Source of the DNA: Turritopsis dohrnii
Taxonomy: Eukaryota > Cnidaria > Hydrozoa > Anthoathecata > Oceaniidae
Length of the DNA: 64,000 bases
NCBI GenBank assembly: GCA_027922465.2
Contig: BQMF02000047.1
Coordinates: 124,001-188,000, forward strand
Reading direction: 5' to 3'
The position numbers were made by a program, and so were the translations under genes. This document shows positions 23,296 to 35,987 of the stretch, one piece after another; the stretch's first letter is position 1, and each line of letters starts with the position of its first letter. Below the pieces are notes generated by a model. It ran no database searches, was not told the origin of the DNA, and worked only from the letters and a program-made list of their open reading frames with translations.

Positions 23296-24657
23296 ACTTA
23301 TTACTCACTTATCTAAGCTGAAATAGAAAGCAAAATTGTTGATGAAGTTGAAGGTGAACCACCTTGCCAGTATGTGCAAGAAGATAGGAAATAAACAAAG
23401 TCTCTATGTTTAACTTGAATTCACATTCTGTTAAAAAGACATTAGAAATTTTATGAAAATCCCTCTTTTGTCATTTGTTAAATTGTTTATTGTTTATTGT
23501 TTATTTTATTGCGAGAACATACATTAAAAGTGAATCAAAAACAAAAATTCGAGATTTTTGTAATTTAAAAAGTTATTTTGTTCTTCTCATATAAGTAACA
23601 TACTGTCAACATATATAAGTGATTTTAATAACATGAGTGACTTTGATAGTTAGTACTGAATGTGGATTGGACCTAAATGAATAAATTCTATTTTGGCATA
23701 TATTCACCATTTCTCAAAAATGTTTGGTTGACAGAAAGATAGATTTTCTACCAATAAATAGCATTTTATAATGAATGCAATGAAATTTTAAAATACTGAA
23801 CTGCAAAATAATTTTTCATTTCAACTTTGCAGCCTTGATTTGTTTTTTTTCTGAGTGCATTAGGATTTCTTACCACAATCTCATTTGATTGCCCATTAAT
23901 AGACTTACGTTATTGATTAGAAGTGAGTACTTATTGATTGTCTATGCTTTGTTTCCAAATAAATGGACTGGAAACAGTCTTTTAGGATTGCAGCTCAATT
24001 ATGCATTTGTGGTGGCTGGTGGTTCTTTACCATTGGTCAAATACACACACAATAACCTTGACTTTGTATCTATCTGGAAAATCTGCAACGTACACAGTAC
24101 AGAATTCTACAGACATTTTTTGATCAAACTGATCTATTGTTTGTGAAATGGTGGATTTTACTTCACTTCATGAAAAAAATTTTGGAGGTATTGTAAAATG
24201 TTAGTAAAACTGGGTACACTGTAAAAGCTTGATGTGTGTATATGGGAAAATTTTGTCTATGATGACAATACTTTGTAATGCAGTACAATTGGAAGTGAGA
24301 GTAACCAAAAGTCAAATTCTAAGCATTTAAGATGGAGAATAGAAAAAGAATTGCTAGAACTCTTTTTATGCTTTTGCTGGAAATTGTATAAGAAGAGAGT
24401 GTTCCTCTGGTATGAGACATTTGAAAATTGAAATATGTTAATGTGCGATAGTTTGTGTTATGGGAAAAGCTGGACATATTTAGTGCTTTATCTATAGAAT
24501 TTATTTATCTGCTTAAGAATATTCTCTGGAAACCGAAAACCTTTTTGTTGTTGATATATAAAATTTAATAAAGACCTTGTATTGATGCTATTGTTTTCTG
24601 TGTATGATGTTCCATGTTACTTTATAGAATATTGTACGACATTAATTTGACATTGTT
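23296..24657. other. 5' flank of the MTF-1-like gene; no other gene seen
   Basis: AT-rich DNA upstream of the zinc-finger gene. An untranslated first exon or promoter may lie here, but I could not identify one with confidence. The frame at 23889-24146 has no domain and no splice support. Confidence 0.45.
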
Positions 24658-26784
24658 ATGGATGAAGATAAACCATTTGCATGTACATTCAACGGTTGTA
24701 ATCGTTCATACAAAACCAAAGGCAATCTGAAAACACATGAGAAGATTCACTCAGGACAATTTAGCTTTTACTGTGACTATGAAGGCTGTGAAAAGGGATT
24801 TGTTTCAGCTTACAGCTTCAAAGTGCATTACCGCCACCATACAGGTGAGTTGGTTTGAAAATGTTGCAAAATTGATGAGCTTTTTCGAAAATTTATTCAT
24901 AACTTCGAAATAACAGATCACTTTAGGGTGAGAAAAATTATACCTTGCTCATCATGAGAATTGACTTCTCTTTTAGGTGAGAAACCATACTCATGTGATT
25001 CTGATGGTTGTGAAAAGGCTTTTAACACACTGTATCGACTACGTGCCCACCAACGACTACATAAAGGAAACCTTTTTAATTGTTATTTTGAAGACTGCGC
25101 CAAGGGCTTTACAACACGTAGTGACTTGACAAAACATGTCCGCATACATACTCAAGAGAGGCCATTCCAGTGTCCTGAAGATGACTGCCACCAAGCTTTT
25201 TTAGCTTCACATCATTTAAAAGCTCATTTGAGAAGACACTCTGGTGATAAACCTTTTGCCTGCAATGAAACTGGTTGTGAGAGAGCATTTTCTTCACGTC
25301 ACGGTAAGTGTTTCAGCTTTGTTAATAGCTAATGCTTTGATCTTTCAAAATCATTTTTATCATGTGTGATTTCTCAGATTCTTTTTTAACAACTCTTCTC
25401 TTGTGCAACATCTCAACTCTTTTTATAAGTTAGAGTTTATCATGTCATGAGCAAGCGAGTTTATTTTGGCTACGTTTTGACAGCTGCAGCTGATAGCCCA
25501 TCGAGGACATAATAATGACTGAACATATAAGCGGAAATATTTTTCAAGATCTCAACTCTTGTGCAATAAAATTAATCAAGATACTAAATGTTTGAGAAAA
25601 TTTTTAAGGAAAACTTGAAATTTGAGAATGAAAATGACGACACTGTTAATTTAGGTTTAAAGGTACATTTGAAAAGACACAGAAGTACTGGTGACTTATC
25701 TTGTCCTGAAGATGGCTGCGACTTAACTTTCATTTCAAAGTCCAGTTTAACAAATCACATCAGTAGACATTATTACAGCCATGAAGATATCTCTAGGCAC
25801 AATGATGATCAGTTACAGCTTCCAGAAACAACCAGCAACATACAACCAAATGGTAATATATCTGACAATAGTGAAGTCGGTATGCGCTCTACTTACAACA
25901 GCCAACCAAGTAATGTCAAAACATGTTTCAATTATGTGTCAGGTGCTGGTTCTTCAAGTACAACAGAAACTGTATCGTCGTCAAATCCATCTGATATTAT
26001 TAGTTTGCTCAATCAATCTTATTTTACCATTGATGACAGTGAAGCTGCACTAAAGTTGCTGTCGTTTTTGGCCACCCAAGGCAATTTACATATATTTGAT
26101 GGTTCTAATGGAGAAAAATCGTCTTCTACAAGTACAGTAACAAATGCTGATGAAAACCAAATTGCTGACCTAAAAGCACCTAACTCTCCAAACTGGCAAA
26201 CATATAAAAATGAACGTCCTTCTAAAGGTGACCACATTATCCAACGTCCTTATGTTGTACAAGAACATTCAACTATATCCCATTATGATCAGTCATCTGA
26301 TGGACAAGAAACAACTAACAAGAAGATAGATAAGAATTATCCAAACTTGCGAACCGATTCTGTCATTAAGTGTCCTGTCAATCGTTCAAACTGTCACACT
26401 AGTCACTGCTTTAACAACGGTGAGGAGAGGAGATTAGATAAAAGCTACCGTGATGAAACTAGTAAAAAATACGATTCAAGTACATGTAAGATTAATTTTG
26501 ACATTTTACAATCCTGTGATGAATCGAATGAGAATTGGGTAAAAAATAACACTCCAATTATCACTGATTTGGAAGACTTTTCATCCTCAAGTAAAACGAA
26601 CATCAACGTAAAGGAGCAACCCAACCCAACATTTTCAAAAAATGTCAATATGTTTAATGAATTAAACTTGAAAGATTCAGGTTGTCTATGTTGCAAATGT
26701 GAACAATGTAAATGCAAGTCAAACAAGAAAAATCCCCTCGTTGTAAATATTATCACCTCAAACATACAAAATTTACCATTATGA
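24658..26784 (+). CDS. MTF-1-like metal-responsive zinc-finger transcription factor
   Basis: Three coding exons: 24658-24844, 24977-25303 and 25655-26784. Donors GTGAGT and GTAAGT and acceptors TTTTAG and ATTTAG join in phase to give 547 residues. Fingers 1-6 match the MTF-1 array in order and wording (finger 1 [19 protein letters not shown]; finger 3 [19 protein letters not shown]; finger 5 with ASHHLKAH). They span about residues 9-180. A seventh C2H2 unit ([10 protein letters not shown], about 188-210) follows; vertebrate and fly MTF-1 have six. The rest is a Ser/Asn-rich region and a cysteine cluster [12 protein letters not shown] at about 515-526, resembling the C-terminal metal-sensing clusters known in MTF-1 proteins. 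From the family, it should bind metal-response elements in the nucleus and activate metallothionein-type genes. An upstream non-coding exon is possible. Confidence 0.88.
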
Positions 26785-27421
26785 TTATGGACTAATTCAA
26801 CTAATTTATACAATTTTATTTTTCCTCAAAAGATTTCTATTTTCTTGTCATTGTGATCTTTCCAGAATGTTTATCTAATTAAGGTCATTTTGGACCTCCT
26901 AGATCTTTAAATGCTTGAAGGGAACACACTTTTGTAAAAGGACTGCCATATTTGTCAGCAGTATTTTACATCTTTGATTTTTTTTGTTATGTATGAGTTG
27001 GCAAATGGAAACATTTTCAGTGTAAATTGTTGTTTTTTGAGGGAGTAACTTTAATGCATGCTACATTTTTGAGATGATGCCTTTTGTTAAATAGGGGATT
27101 CATTCTTTAGCTCGTAAAACGTAATCCCAAAAAACTGTATTACTTAAGTGTATTATTTAAAGTAATGTGATACTTTGAGGAATTTACTTCTCAGTAAGAT
27201 TATCGTGTTTTTGTCTGGTGTTATTAACTTACAAGTTGATTTATGACAAGGAAAATAAATTCAAAGAGCAGCATTATCTTTTAGATCACGAAAACATACA
27301 GATTTTACTCGTTGGCTAAGAATGCATCTTCAAAAATTATATTGAGCGTTTCATCTTCAGGTTGATATTTTTTATAAGAAAGTTTTGTGAGAAAATGTTT
27401 CCCATGTAGTGGTTCAGAGGA
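26785..27421 (+). other. 3' UTR and intergenic spacer
   Basis: Follows the MTF-1-like stop. It contains a canonical AATAAA at 27254-27259 and no other recognised feature before the next gene's start. Confidence 0.5.
27254..27259 (+). terminator. Candidate poly(A) signal
   Basis: AATAAA lies about 470 nt after the MTF-1-like stop codon and before the next gene. It is plausible, but not unique in AT-rich DNA. Confidence 0.35.
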
Positions 27422-30417
27422 ATGGAAAATAGTCAACCATACACCAGTAAGCTTTATGGATTGCTTGAGTCACTTAACAATGTTCACAAGAAAGATATCC
27501 GACAAGTTTGTTCTGTTCATTTGAATGAAAACTATTTATGGCGTGAGAGAAAAGGTAGCAAGACAAAGATATGGGAGAGTGCAAATAAACGACTGCAAAG
27601 GTAAGAAAATACATTTAGTACCTTTTTAGTTGGTAATCACACGTTATAAAATGTCATTACAAGCATTCCCTTTAATACCGTAATTGCTCCAGGAATGATT
27701 TCCAACAACAAAGCTATTTTAGATTAAAAATCAATGAATGTTTAACGGTCGTGATGGAGTAATATCGGTGCATGAATGTGTGATGAAAATTTAGATCTGT
27801 GTAATGGTTATCATTGTATTGTAGATTTGCATTATCTTTGGTATATAGTGACAAGTTGAAATTATTGTAATAGAGACACTAAAGATGTTGGAAAGCAAGC
27901 AAAGGTTTTGCCACCTTTGGAGAAGAATGTATCTAAGATGAAGGGCAGTATGGTTGACTTTGCATTTGGCATTGATAGTCAGTATATTTTTCCTGTTTGA
28001 CAAATCTATATTGTAATAATAATCTAATCAAAGTCAACCACTTTTTTGGTTTGGTTTGTGATCACTTCAAATGTGTTTTACTTTATAACCTTGCTGTGTC
28101 TCTATAACTTTTCTTATCTGGTAGATCTCTGCCTAGCAGTGGCTTCAGTCTTGCAGGAAGCATCCTATTTAAAAAACAAACAAAAAACAAACTTTTATTA
28201 CATGGTATATTATTGTTCTACTTCTGTTTGCTGTTCAATAATTTTGTGCTGCATTTATATCAGGCGAAAATCACCTGACCAACAATGCGGAAATGGATAA
28301 AGGTCTCTTGAAATGCCAACACAAATCTGAAAGTATGCTTCCTGATATTATGTTGCCAGTTCGTCAGAAAAAAGGTTTGATCTTATGCACTGACTAAAAC
28401 GAAATCAAACACTCTGTTTAGATATACAAACAATCTGTAAACTTTATGTATCTTTTTTTCTCTTCATCATGTTTCCTAGGTGAACTCCCCTTCTCTAAAA
28501 GGTTTGTCTCAACTTATTTCTTGCAACCATCCAAAAAGGATCAGTACAAAAGACTGCAAAGTATACATGGAGAACTTTTCGAAGATGGAACCAATAAAAA
28601 AAACAGTACTGTTGGAAAAATTGATGAGAAACTTCAGAAGGTACTTAATAGTCATAGTAGAATATTGTACTGGAAAAGAAACATGTTGTATTTGTACTTT
28701 TTTTGTAAATCAGAAACTGAGGCAGCTTGAAAAAGATCAGGATTTATCCATCCCGAACTTCTATAAACTGCAAGCTTACAGTGATGCTTGGGAGGAGCTG
28801 TGTCAGTCATGTGAAACCCATCAAGAGTTACTGAGATCTGCCAAGGTATAAGAAACTGTTATTGTCATCAACGTTTCATACAATACAACCACTCTCTTGT
28901 TGCTACATTAAATGTGTGTTAATTCGTGGCAAAGTAAATTGATATTTAGTGTGGTCCTTCACAAAAACTAAAGTTTCATGTAGGTTTCATTTTCACCTTT
29001 TCTTACCTTCCTTGTCACAAAAACTTTTCATTCTTGTCAGACTAACTACGATGCATATGTGACAGCTCTTCTTGATGAGCAGTTGAAGTTGAACAAGCCA
29101 CTGCAAGATGGCATCCATATCATGACAACAGAAAATAAAGACTTGAAGCAGGTCAAAAACATTGAGAAGGATGTTGAAAGATTAGAAGAGGAGATTATGA
29201 AGGAACTTCAGCAGAATAAGTGGTTAGTCTGATCATGTAATTAGCATTCGTTGTTCGATGTGTATGTATAAAGGTCAGTGTGACCATATAAAGCCTGAAA
29301 TGCTTCAGTGTTCAGTCTGTTTGTAGTGTGAAGTCAAAAAAGATTGTTTGATTGCCGGTTTTTGGTCTTACTAACTGATAGAACCACAAATAAATCTAAT
29401 CTTTGGGTTGGCTGGTTGGTTTGGCTAACTCTAACCTTAACCCTAACCCTACATTCACAGATTTTACTCATAACTTATAACTTTGTTATCAAAACAAAAT
29501 GATTGACATCTATTTGTTTTCAGTTTGAGAAGAAAGCTCGATGATGCTAAAAGCAGCAATCAAGAAATTTCAGCAATGCTCCAGGAAGAGACTGGTAAGA
29601 AAGTTCGTCCATAAAACACTTGTACAGAAAAAGTTATATCCTTGACTACTACTTTCATAATCTCAAGTACCATTGCTTGTATTCGTTTGTTTTTTGTTTT
29701 GTTTTTTTTCATGTCTAGACAGACCTGAGGCTGAAGAAAGTCGATCAAGGGAAGTTTCTCAGCTGAAAGTGGAAGACCAGAATATTGACTGCTTGGAAGA
29801 TGAGGTGGAAGCGCTTTATGCACAGGTCTGTATAACCGACGTCATAGTTTGTTCAGTTCAGTGAAGTTGAAGATCATTGAAGATCATCTCGTTTTGTTTA
29901 CATATCAGATTGAGTTGCAGCTACATGAGCTGGAAGAGTTAAAAAAGGATCGTCGAGCTAATCATGTTCCCTTGATCATGTGTCAACGCTTGGAAAACTG
30001 TATCAAGGAGACTGAGGCGAGTGGTATTATGTTGTTCTATTTCTATTTCCACTGTCACTTGTTATCAAGCTCTTTTGAACAGCTCTTTTGAACAACTTTA
30101 GATTGATATTCAAAAGCTTTGTCAACAGAACGAATTTCTGGAACATAACATGGAGGTATGAGTGGCCTTTCTATGTAGACATGTATACTATACTTATGTA
30201 CTATTGGATGATTGGAGAGGGAACACTGTTTTCCTTTTTTGCAGCTTTAAATATTTGTTCTTTATATTCGGTAGGAGTTAGAGGAGGAACTGCACAAGAC
30301 ATTGCTGAAAGCTGGTATGAAACCTCTCGATGCTCGGTAAGTCACTGGAGCGTACGTGCGTGTTGAAATCTTATAAAGCTGATATCTTTTAAACGCAGTT
30401 GTGTGATTCCGCCCTAG
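27422..30417 (+). CDS. Coiled-coil protein, TSNAXIP1-N-domain-like, 12 exons
   Basis: I reconstruct exons 27422-27600, 27874-27977, 28264-28374, 28480-28640, 28714-28845, 29041-29222, 29524-29594, 29719-29825, 29909-30016, 30102-30155, 30275-30336 and 30399-30417. All phases agree and give 429 residues. The ATG follows an in-frame TAG at 27407. Exon 9 ends at GAG|GCGAGT, so intron 9 appears to be GC-AG. The N-terminal third is basic. The middle (AYSDAWEELCQSCETHQEL, then NYDAYVTALLDEQ) resembles the N-terminal domain shared by TSNAXIP1 and C6orf118-type proteins. The C-terminal half is charged coiled coil (DVERLEEEIMKEL, LHELEELKKDRR), ending KPLDARCVIPP. Such proteins are often testis- or cilium-associated in animals; a role here is inference. 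The exon 3 donor (GTTTGA) is weak. Confidence 0.7.
29431..29450. repeat. Short telomere-like (CCCTAA)n tract
   Basis: About three imperfect copies of CTAACC/CCCTAA lie in an intron of the coiled-coil gene. This is the metazoan telomere unit, but the tract is very short. Confidence 0.5.
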
Positions 30418-31274
30418 CAGCAGTCAGAAATACGCCCTGTCTGGCGCCCTTACTAGTCCTCTTCACCCACTAATAAACTCACTAGTGTCACGTGATTCAA
30501 TGAAACCATTGTCGTGATTACTATGTTTTAGAGCTCTGTGGAGGAGGGTGAACAAATCTCGTTTACTGGGAAACTAAATCTTTGTATGGAATATAAAACG
30601 ATGAATAATCCATTCTGTAATCTAATATACGCGAGCCTCTTGATCAGCAGGGTAAAATCACAAACTTTCCAGTTAGAAGTGTCTGAAGCTGTTTGAATTT
30701 AATCATTCTAATAAATTTAAGAAGGTTTTCATCATAGTGATTGTAACCATAGTGACCACCTTGCGTCAGCCTGCTATCGTTTTGAAGTGATTTGAACGAG
30801 ACTATAAATCCTTGTCAAACCTGTGTATAACGACCAGCATGCATTGCATGTAGGTGTTATGCGGTAAACTAGGACGAAAATAATTACCTTTGTCAAAACT
30901 TAAAGTGGTCGCAGGTTTGATTGTATGGTTTGTAAAAATATGAACGTGCTCAAAAAAGGCTGGCCAGAAGAATATAACTTTTTTCATGATCACGTGATGT
31001 AGGCTTCGCTTCCAAACTAAGCCAATGTTGTCAATTTCAAAAAAAACCAGACCTGATTCAAAATAGGTTTTATTTATTTTCATTAATTTATTTGGAGACG
31101 AAAAAATGTTAATATATTTTTTATTGCTTCCGTCAATTATTTCGGAATTCAGTTTTATGAAGGAATTGTGTGTATAAAAGTAAGAACTTCTGTTGAGAAA
31201 TATTTTTCATAGTGGTTTATGCATAATGTTTATATTTTCTTGTAATACGAAATAATTATAAAAAAAATATATAC
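30418..31274. other. No gene recognised
   Basis: Follows the coiled-coil gene. No supported coding region; the minus-strand frame 30802-31083 has no recognisable domain. Confidence 0.5.
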
Positions 31275-31449
31275 GAATCGTTTCTTCTCTCATCATTTTT
31301 GTTTGTTTTTGTATTACATTTACCGGTTCTTGTTGACTTTAGGACATCCGTGGTGGAGTAAATTATTTAAAATACCTGTGGTTTCTCCTACTACTACTAT
31401 TACGATTTCGTGTAACCTTTACATGACATCATCCTCCAGTCCACCAATT

Positions 31450-31800
31450 TTCCTGAAAATTTGCACAAATCACATTTGAAAGGTGCTGATTTTGAATTTG
31501 ACAATGGTTTCGTCAGATTTGACCAAAATTGGACAATTTGGCTCAAATTTGAACCAAATTTCGAAAGTCCTTCAATTTTCATAAAATTTTGCATGGATCA
31601 CACATTTGAAAGGTTCGAATTTGACAGAAATTTTCTTAGATTTGACCACATTTGGGCAATTCGGGCCAATATTTGACCAAACTTCTAAACTTCTCCGATT
31701 TTCATATGAAATTGCACAAAGCACAATTGGAAGATGCTGATTTTGAATTTGGTAGTCATGTCAGATTTCACCAAAATTTGGCAATTGGGCAATGGAATTT
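31450..31800. repeat. About 110-bp tandem minisatellite
   Basis: Three diverged units share the elements TTTGAAAGGT, GATTTTGAATTTG, TCAGATTTGACCA and TTGGGCAATT. Related units appear at 57250-57480 in duplication copy B. Confidence 0.7.
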
Positions 31801-32620
31801 TTGAGACGTGCCGTGTCTTCAAGCCAAACGACTTCTTGTTCCGATGTTAATCCCAGTTGAAAATTTTCATTCCAATCAGTTGAAGTGTCAAGAGAACAGA
31901 CTGGAGTGCGATACCAGTCGATTGTGTTGTGATAGATTAGGGCCTTACGAAGTTACGACGGCAACTAAGATGATGATGTATAACATATCCATATTCAACG
32001 AATCACAAAACAAGAGAAATTTTACACTCGGGTTAAGAATTTTGTTTTTTGAACTTATAGAGATAGAGTTGAGTAGGAACTAAAGGGAAAACGCTAATAA
32101 CATGACGGACACGCCAGTCACACAACGGACACTAGCCACTGAACATGCGCAAGGAACAGAAAAGAGTCCGAGATAACGAAAGCTCGAATCTGAACAATAA
32201 GGGAAAATGTGATGAAAAATTGATGTGTATTGATGTGTATTCTTACTTTGAGCTGATATAGTCGTGACAAATTACAAAGTTACAATCTTAAATCGTGGAT
32301 ATATATCCGAGATCGAGGCATCAAGATTCTATTCTGTGGAAGAGTGTCAAATGATGAAATAACAATTGCTTTTCATCATTTTTTTCGTTTTAATCAAAAT
32401 GGAAAGCACAGCGAAAATAAGACATAATAAATTTCACTTTTTTGCAAATCCCTAGAACTCATCTGATCTATTGCACAGTAGATTCTTTTCATTCTTCTTT
32501 CCCTGGCAAAAAAACTCTTTTATAATCATTCGATTTAATAAACTCTCATATACAACAAACTGAAAGGATTCTGCTGTCTCCTCATCTCTTCACACCGATT
32601 ATAATTTTTACAGTATACAA

Positions 32621-35281
32621 TCATTCCCCCCAAAAAATCATAAGAACAATAAGCCCGAATACGACCAATAAAATCGTTGACTGTACCCTTCCACCATCAT
32701 TATTTTTTAATAAATCTTTGCACTTCATTTTAACATCACAATTTTTTCCTGTAAAGTTTCCGTGGCAAATACACTTTAGCGTGCCATTTGTTATCAAACA
32801 CGCTCCATGTTTGCAGGGATTTGGGTTGCAGGACGTTTGGTTCTGCTCACAATGCGACCCGTAAAAATTATTCGGGCAACGGCAAATACTCGATTCCGTT
32901 GTGTCGTCGATGCATATTCCTTCTCCGCAGGGATTTTTTTCAGCTAATAATTTTAACGGTACATCTTTCAACCACGATGGAGTTTCGCATTTGTCCGACG
33001 TATGATCTATCGAGTCGTTTAAAGGCAGTTTGGTTAGCAACTTTTTCAATCCACATGTGCATTCTATCTTATTATTAAACAAGCGGAGATCTTTTAAGAC
33101 AGGGACGGCTTGGAATGAAATATCCACAACAGTTGAATTCACGCTTCTCCTTTGTCCAAACAGATGTATGACCCGTAGGTTTGGATATTTAGAATGGAGT
33201 TGAATCGATTGGAGAGAATTTCCAGCAACGTCAAGCTTTAGTAACGAGGTGCGAGTACCTTTCAAGTGGTCGTCGTTGACGTACGTCAGTCTATTTAACC
33301 TCAACGTCAGAATTTCCAATTTTTCGCATCGTTCAAATAAACCGACAGAAAATCCGATGTCGTTGCATCTGTCGTAGGAATTCAGCAGCTTGTTATTTCC
33401 CAAATCCAATTCTTTCAAATTTTTGAGATTGTGAAATACGTCTTTAGGTAAACGGGTAATCTGGTTGCCACTTAGTATTAATCTTTCGAGATTGTTCATT
33501 GCTGTAAATGTCCCTGCCTTCAAAGTTGAAAGTTGGCATTGCGATAGTGCTAGATGAGTCATAGCCCTATTTGATTCGAATAAATTGTCAGGAATCCGAT
33601 ATAAGCGGATTTTCGTCAATATCAATGTTTCCAAATTCTCCACCTTATTAAAAGTTTCATTTGTGACCAAGAAAAATTGATTGTTGGTTAAATTCAAAGT
33701 CTTAAGATTTCGTAGCGCAATGAAATCTAAGTTTCTTATCGAGCAGTACGAAATATCAAGGTATTCCAGCAACGTTAATTTGTTCAACTCACGGCTCCTT
33801 AGGCCAGATAAAGGGTTACCATGCAAGTCGAGGTGCTTTAATTTTGACATTTTAGAGAAATCATACTGGTATGCTCTTGTTCTCGTTTGTGAGAGATCCA
33901 AATATTTCAAGCTATCAGGTAAGCTGTATTTTTTGATTTCGGACCAACTATTCACACGTCCGTTAAATCGGACAATAGCGTCCAAATTTCTCATGTACAC
34001 GGTTGGATCTGAACGTAATTTATTAGCAACAAGGTGCAACTCTTTAAGATTTCTCGTTGAATTAAATGTATCCTCGTGTATAAATTCTATTTCGTTGTGG
34101 TCGAGAACCAGGATTTGAACGTTATCCAATCCGGAAAATGTCAACTCGTTTATTCGAGATAGTTTATTTCTCTGTAGATTCAGCGTCAACAAATTTTGTA
34201 AATCCGCGAAAGCAAATGTTTCCACATTTTTTAAATCGCATGCCTGGATATAAAGGTGTTGTAGGTTTTCAAGAGATTCAAACGAAACCTGCGTCACTTC
34301 TTCAAGCCTGCAAAACTTGATGCGCAGCTTTCGAAGAGTCTGGGGAAAACGCAAACCATCCTTGATGGACGAATCAAGTATGAATCCATTCAAATCGAGT
34401 TCTTCTAACTTGACGAAATCCTTAAATACATTGTGATCAATGGGGCTTTTATGAGAAGCCATATTGCTTATCTTCAATGTTTTCAAGTTTTGTAGGTTGG
34501 TGAAACTGCCACCTTCCAATTTGTTGAACTGCGCTTTCAAACTCAAAGTTGTTAAAAATGGCAGCTTAGTCAGCAGGTTTCCATTAATAGCCATATAACG
34601 GTTGTACTCGATTTTTAGGTTTGTTGTGTCACGTGGTAATCCATCAGGTAATTGGCTTGCGGTATTGCTTTTGCAAGTTACAATGGTTTCTTGGCATTGA
34701 CAACTTTCTGGGCATGGTTGGACGAACTGAGAATTTTCGAGGAAAATTAAGAGTAGAATGAAAAAGTTGGTTTGAACCTATAATGTACAAAATTAAAATC
34801 TAAAAAATAAAATGTAAAAAATAATCGCAACCGTCTGTCGATATGAATTTATACAGGCATTATAAAGTTCCAAAAGTCACAACGTGAAAATGGCATTTAA
34901 TGATTGTTTATATTATGAAGGTTTAAAAAAAAGCATGGCTGCACAATTTGGAATGTGTCAATCATAGTTAAAGGTGATAAGCGTTTGGGAGCTGCTATGA
35001 CGCTTTGTACCATATGACGCTTCTTGAGTTTTATATCTTTCATTTTTATTATCTTTTTCCTATTTTACCCTATCATTTTTAATCGATGAAAGAAAAGTAG
35101 AAGCCTACATAACACAATCCGTGGTTGTCTCAAATATTTCGAAACAAGAAGTTGGGAACAAGAAGGATTTCTTGAAGAGCTAACCATGGCCATCATTATA
35201 TATGGCGATCAGACAAGAAGATCCAATAAGTTTGAATACACTTGATATTACCTGTCGTTCTTTGTAGTCTTTATCCGCCAT
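32621..35281 (-). CDS. LRR-EGF surface protein, probably GPI-anchored (copy A)
   Basis: Two exons on the minus strand: 35281-35252 (MADKDYKERQ, donor CAG|GTAATA) and 34777-32621 (acceptor TTATAG), both phase 0, total 728 residues. Exon 2 opens with a hydrophobic signal-like stretch (FFILLLIFLENS). An LRRNT cysteine motif (CPESCQCQ) follows, then roughly 18 leucine-rich repeats, an LRRCT with CTCGLKKLL, and two EGF-like modules (CRCPNNFYGSHC and CICHGNFTGKNC). The end is a hydrophobic tail after NNDGG with almost nothing behind it, which fits a GPI-attachment signal better than a receptor with a cytoplasmic domain. No TIR, kinase or death domain is present. LRR ectodomains commonly bind ligands in development or immunity; the actual ligand is unknown. 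The paralogue at 59184-62606 keeps the same architecture. Confidence 0.85.
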
Positions 35282-35987
35282 TGTTATGAACTGTCAACAT
35301 ACTGTCGCAACACTTATATACACTGTCGTAAGAATGCTTCATTAGTTTGTTATTCGCTTGAAACGCTTATATTGCGAAAAATTCTGCTTAAATATTTTAA
35401 TTATAATAATTAGAATTATGTATATTTGAATAATTACAATGCTTATCAACATTTTGAGTTAATGTCCGGTGCAAGGCTAATTTTTACATGAAGTATAAAA
35501 TTCATGAAAAATTTGTTTTTATGTTGTTTTTTTTTTCGTTAAAAATTTACGAAAATGCAATCAATCAGCTGGAAATGATTTTTTTTTGTGGGAAGTTAAA
35601 AAAAAAGTTTAAAACATTTTAAAACATTTTAAAACATTATTCATGTTTAACATCACGACTCTGCCACGTGAATGCCACGTGAATGAAATACGTCATATGT
35701 GATACATGCCGGAGGGCTTGGCAATGATTCACCCACGTGGTCGTAATTGTAAACGGAACATATTCTTTGCTATATTTGACATAATTTGAAGTTTTAACAC
35801 TGCTGCTGTCTTCATAGAAACTGCGGTGGAGAGTGACGGTGGAGAGAGACGATGAAGGCGTTCGTATGGCTTGACTGTGTAAATCATGTAGAAAATGACC
35901 GTTCTCTTTTAGTGCTATGTTTTCGTTTTACAAATGGAAATGTTGGAATGAATTGATATATTGTCATTTCTAACTTCTCATCTTAAT

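Larger units (their letters stand above)
31275..35987. repeat. Segmental duplication, copy A (LRR-EGF gene)
   Basis: From GAATCGTTTCTTCTCTC at 31275 to TTCTCATCTTAA near 35987 the sequence is matched, in the same orientation, by 57031-63274. Homology covers minisatellite-like 5' DNA, the whole LRR-EGF gene including intron 1, and about 700 bp upstream of its start. Copy A is shorter because copy B holds later insertions. Confidence 0.85.

Noticed and set aside
28446..28730. Continuous 94-codon frame as a separate gene
   Set aside because: It includes exon 4 of the coiled-coil gene read through into an intron; the spliced model explains it better.
33681..34118. Plus-strand frames inside the LRR genes
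   Set aside because: Antisense shadows of the minus-strand LRR coding sequence; the same shadows recur at 60144-60590.
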